A DNA stretch of 64,000 nt from Streptomyces sp. NBC_01717. GTDB lineage: Bacteria > Actinomycetota > Actinomycetes > Streptomycetales > Streptomycetaceae. Of this stretch, positions 62,143 to 64,000 are shown one piece after another. The number at the start of each line of letters is the position of its first letter. The stretch's first letter is position 1. The DNA lies in the NCBI RefSeq assembly GCF_036248255.1, contig NZ_CP109178.1, forward strand, positions 2,046,001 through 2,110,000. The letters are read 5' to 3'. A program made the translations under genes and the position numbers. The notes below the pieces were generated by a model. The model searched no databases. It worked only from the letters and a program-made list of their open reading frames with translations, and was not told the origin of the DNA.

Positions 62143-63446
62143 AGTGTGTCCTCAGCAGGTAAGGCGGCCAGGTCAGGGGCGCTCACCGGCAGGATAGCCG
62201 TGACCTCGTAGCCGCCGTCCGGGGTCCGTCCGGTGACGAGTTCGCCGCCCAGCATCGCGGCGCGTTCGCGCATACCGAGCAGTCCGTGACCCATGCCCCG
62301 CGACGGCGCCGCGGGTCCGTCCGACGCGGTGTTGGTGATCCGGACGGTGAGCCCGGCCGTCCCGTAGGCCGTCTCCACCCGCACCTGGGCACCGGGCGCG
62401 TGCCGCATCGCGTTGCTGAGCGCCTCCTGGACGATCCGGTACGCCGACAGCTCGACACTCGGCGGCAGTGGGCGCGGCGTGCCGGTGGTGGCGGTGGTGA
62501 CCACGAGCCCGGCGCCGCGCACATTCGCCAGCAGTTCGTCCAGGCGGTCGAGAGTGGGCTGCGGAGCGTGTCCCGCCCCCTTCGAGAGGGCGTCCTCGGA
62601 GCGCAGTACGCCGAGCACATGGCGCAGTTCGGTGAGCGCCTCGACAGCGTTCTGACGGATGCCGGCGAGGTTCTCCCTGAGTTCGTCGGACGGGTTCTCG
62701 ACGAGATGCGGGGCGACCTGCGCCTGGATGGAGATCACCGACATGTGGTGGGCGACCACGTCGTGCAGCTCGCGGGCGATCCGGTTGCGCTCCTCCAGCA
62801 GGGTGCGCCTGGCCCGCTCCCCGGCGGTGAGTTCCTCCTGGACGACCAACTGGGTGCGGGCCACCCGCAGGCCGCGCAGCGAGGCGCCGATCACCACGCC
62901 CGCGATCAGGACCGGGGTGCCGCGGTCGAGGACGTAGTGGTGTGCGCGGGTGGTGACGACGGTGCAGGCCAGGGCCGCGAGGAGGGTGATCACCAGCGCC
63001 CCGGCCGCCCGACGGGGTCGGACCCGCAGTGCCAGCAGGAACAGCACTCCGCACTGGATCAGGAGCCCCGAAACGGTCCAGGGGAAGAATGCGTCCGGGC
63101 TCGACCCCGGCTCCGTGATCCGCGCGGTGACGACCATGAGGACCGTCGACGCCCACCAGGCGGACACCGGGAGGAACATGCCGACGATCAGCACCGCCGC
63201 CTGGCCCATGCCGAGCAGCACCGCGTACCCGGGGACGGCGCCGCCGTCGACCGGTGCCAGAGCGCTCACCTGGGCCACCGCGAGGGCCACGGCGCAGAAG
63301 ACCAGCACCATCCCGAACACCGGCCGCCAGACCGGCCATCCGGGACCCCCCATGGCAGGCAGCGGATCGGCGGGCGTCGTCAGATCCTCGAACAGGGCGC
63401 GCGGGGCCCTCCGCAGCGCGGCCCTCAACCGCTGTTCGTCCCCCAC
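62139..63446 (-). CDS. NarL-system sensor histidine kinase (HisKA_3)
   Basis: 435 residues: about five TM segments in the first 190 residues, coil, then RELHDVVAHHMSVISIQAQ with the phosphoacceptor His. The HATPase domain shows QEALSNAMRHA and GMGHGLLGMRERA. Of two adjacent GTGs I take 63446, with AGGGGG 6 nt upstream. The start is 10 nt after the acyltransferase stop, so three genes may be one transcript. Signal unknown. Confidence 0.9.
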   Translation of the reverse strand: MGDEQRLRAALRRAPRALFEDLTTPADPLPAMGGPGWPVWRPVFGMVLVFCAVALAVAQVSALAPVDGGAVPGYAVLLGMGQAAVLIVGMFLPVSAWWASTVLMVVTARITEPGSSPDAFFPWTVSGLLIQCGVLFLLALRVRPRRAAGALVITLLAALACTVVTTRAHHYVLDRGTPVLIAGVVIGASLRGLRVARTQLVVQEELTAGERARRTLLEERNRIARELHDVVAHHMSVISIQAQVAPHLVENPSDELRENLAGIRQNAVEALTELRHVLGVLRSEDALSKGAGHAPQPTLDRLDELLANVRGAGLVVTTATTGTPRPLPPSVELSAYRIVQEALSNAMRHAPGAQVRVETAYGTAGLTVRITNTASDGPAAPSRGMGHGLLGMRERAAMLGGELVTGRTPDGGYEVTAILPVSAPDLAALPAEDTL

Positions 63447-63456
63447 CACTGACCCC

Positions 63457-64000
63457 CTACTCCAGTCCCGACCAGGCACGGCGCATCACCGACTTCCGGG
63501 CAGGACGCCCCTCACGGACGATACGGCCGCCTTTCCGCGGCCGTCCCTCCTCGTACTTGCGGAACGCCGCCCAGCACACCAGCAGCGCCACGGCGAAGAC
63601 CGGCAGCCAGGCCAGCCGTGCGAACACCCAGCCGAAGTCCCTGGGCACGGTGTGCAGACCGGGCAACGCCTCGCCCGCGAGGAGTCCGACGGCGGTGACC
63701 GCCATCATCGCGGTCTGGTGCCAGAGGAAGACGGTCATCGCGGAAATGTTGACCAGCGCCACCGCCGCCCAGGCCGCGGGTCGTCGCAGGACTCGCCGCA
63801 GCGGGCCGAGCAGCAGCCGGGCCGCGCCGCACTGGGCGAGGCCGAAGGTGACGGCCGCGAGGGTGGGCGGGTCGAGGTTGGAGATCCTGGAGCCGGGCAC
63901 CCCGACCATGGACGCCGGGTAGCCGGCCCACAGGACGAGTCCGGCGGTGGTGGCGGCGCCGATGAGCAGCAGGGCCCATCCGGTCGACCGGCTCCGCAGG
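63457..64000 (-). CDS. Membrane acyltransferase family protein (partial, N-terminus beyond window)
   Basis: The reverse-strand frame is open from the right edge to a TAG at 63457, giving about 181 C-terminal residues. Hydrophobic helices include WALLLIGAATTAGLVLWAGYPASM, ALVNISAMTVFLWHQTAMMAVTAVG (each shortened) and a basic tail. NISAMTVFLWHQTA with its His is typical of the C-terminal half of acyltransferase-3/OafA-type proteins that acylate surface sugars. Substrate and N-terminal part are not visible. Confidence 0.85.
   Translation of the reverse strand, partial: LRSRSTGWALLLIGAATTAGLVLWAGYPASMVGVPGSRISNLDPPTLAAVTFGLAQCGAARLLLGPLRRVLRRPAAWAAVALVNISAMTVFLWHQTAMMAVTAVGLLAGEALPGLHTVPRDFGWVFARLAWLPVFAVALLVCWAAFRKYEEGRPRKGGRIVREGRPARKSVMRRAWSGLE

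Noticed and set aside
1..64000. CRISPR arrays, tRNA/rRNA genes, insertion sequences, prophage or attachment sites
   Set aside because: No regularly spaced repeats, cloverleaf sequences, transposase or integrase frames, or target-site duplications were seen.

Overview
The window is high-GC actinobacterial chromosome, almost certainly Streptomyces. The support is strong third-position GC bias, mycoredoxin and F420/PPOX-type proteins, secreted GH46 chitosanases, many Sec/Tat/lipoprotein exports, frequent GTG/TTG starts and 4-nt ATGA/GTGA overlaps. I see no tRNA, rRNA, CRISPR array, insertion sequence or prophage. About 65 protein genes fill the window, with short gaps. From memory, the gene content resembles the right-arm region of S. 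coelicolor that carries purine/allantoin catabolism and a ROK-linked sugar transporter.

Layout. 1-6.5 kb: an XRE regulator (cut by the left edge) divergent from a leaderless methionine aminopeptidase, gamma-glutamyltransferase, an unknown membrane-anchored protein, and an AfsQ-like two-component operon with a lipoprotein. 6.6-10.9 kb: cell-wall genes (MurJ/MviN-type flippase overlapping a FemX-like ligase, divergent from an L,D-transpeptidase lipoprotein). 11-16 kb: secreted alpha/beta hydrolase and a gluABCD-type amino-acid ABC operon. 16-20.5 kb: small redox and DNA-repair genes (mycoredoxin, exonuclease III), an MBL-fold protein and a fused PcaD-PcaC protein. 20.5-27.4 kb: a ROK kinase with a sugar-type ABC transporter that has two tandem binding proteins and a GntR regulator. 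27.6-36.6 kb: PPOX protein, PGRP amidase, inositol-dehydrogenase-like oxidoreductase, thioesterase-P450 pair, a NarL-type two-component system, an EamA exporter and an aldo/keto reductase.

36.7-61.1 kb is dominated by purine/ureide catabolism split into several transcription units: allantoicase-allantoinase, an IclR regulator, malate synthase, an NCS2 purine permease, guanine/8-oxoguanine-type deaminase, uricase-HIU hydrolase-OHCU decarboxylase, hydroxypyruvate isomerase-tartronate semialdehyde reductase, and a catalase. Together these would take purine bases to urate, allantoin, allantoate and glyoxylate. Glyoxylate would then enter central metabolism through malate or glycerate, and catalase would remove the H2O2 made by uricase. 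Four of these promoters carry the same 17-bp motif of the form TTCAAC-N5-GTTGAA, which I infer to be the operator of the IclR protein encoded in the middle of the set. Interleaved genes include two GH46 chitosanases, an FN3 lipoprotein, an M20 dipeptidase and a degraded NCS2 permease remnant. 61.4-64 kb: a second NarL-type two-component system and a membrane acyltransferase cut by the right edge.

All family names come from reading the translated sequence; no database search was run.
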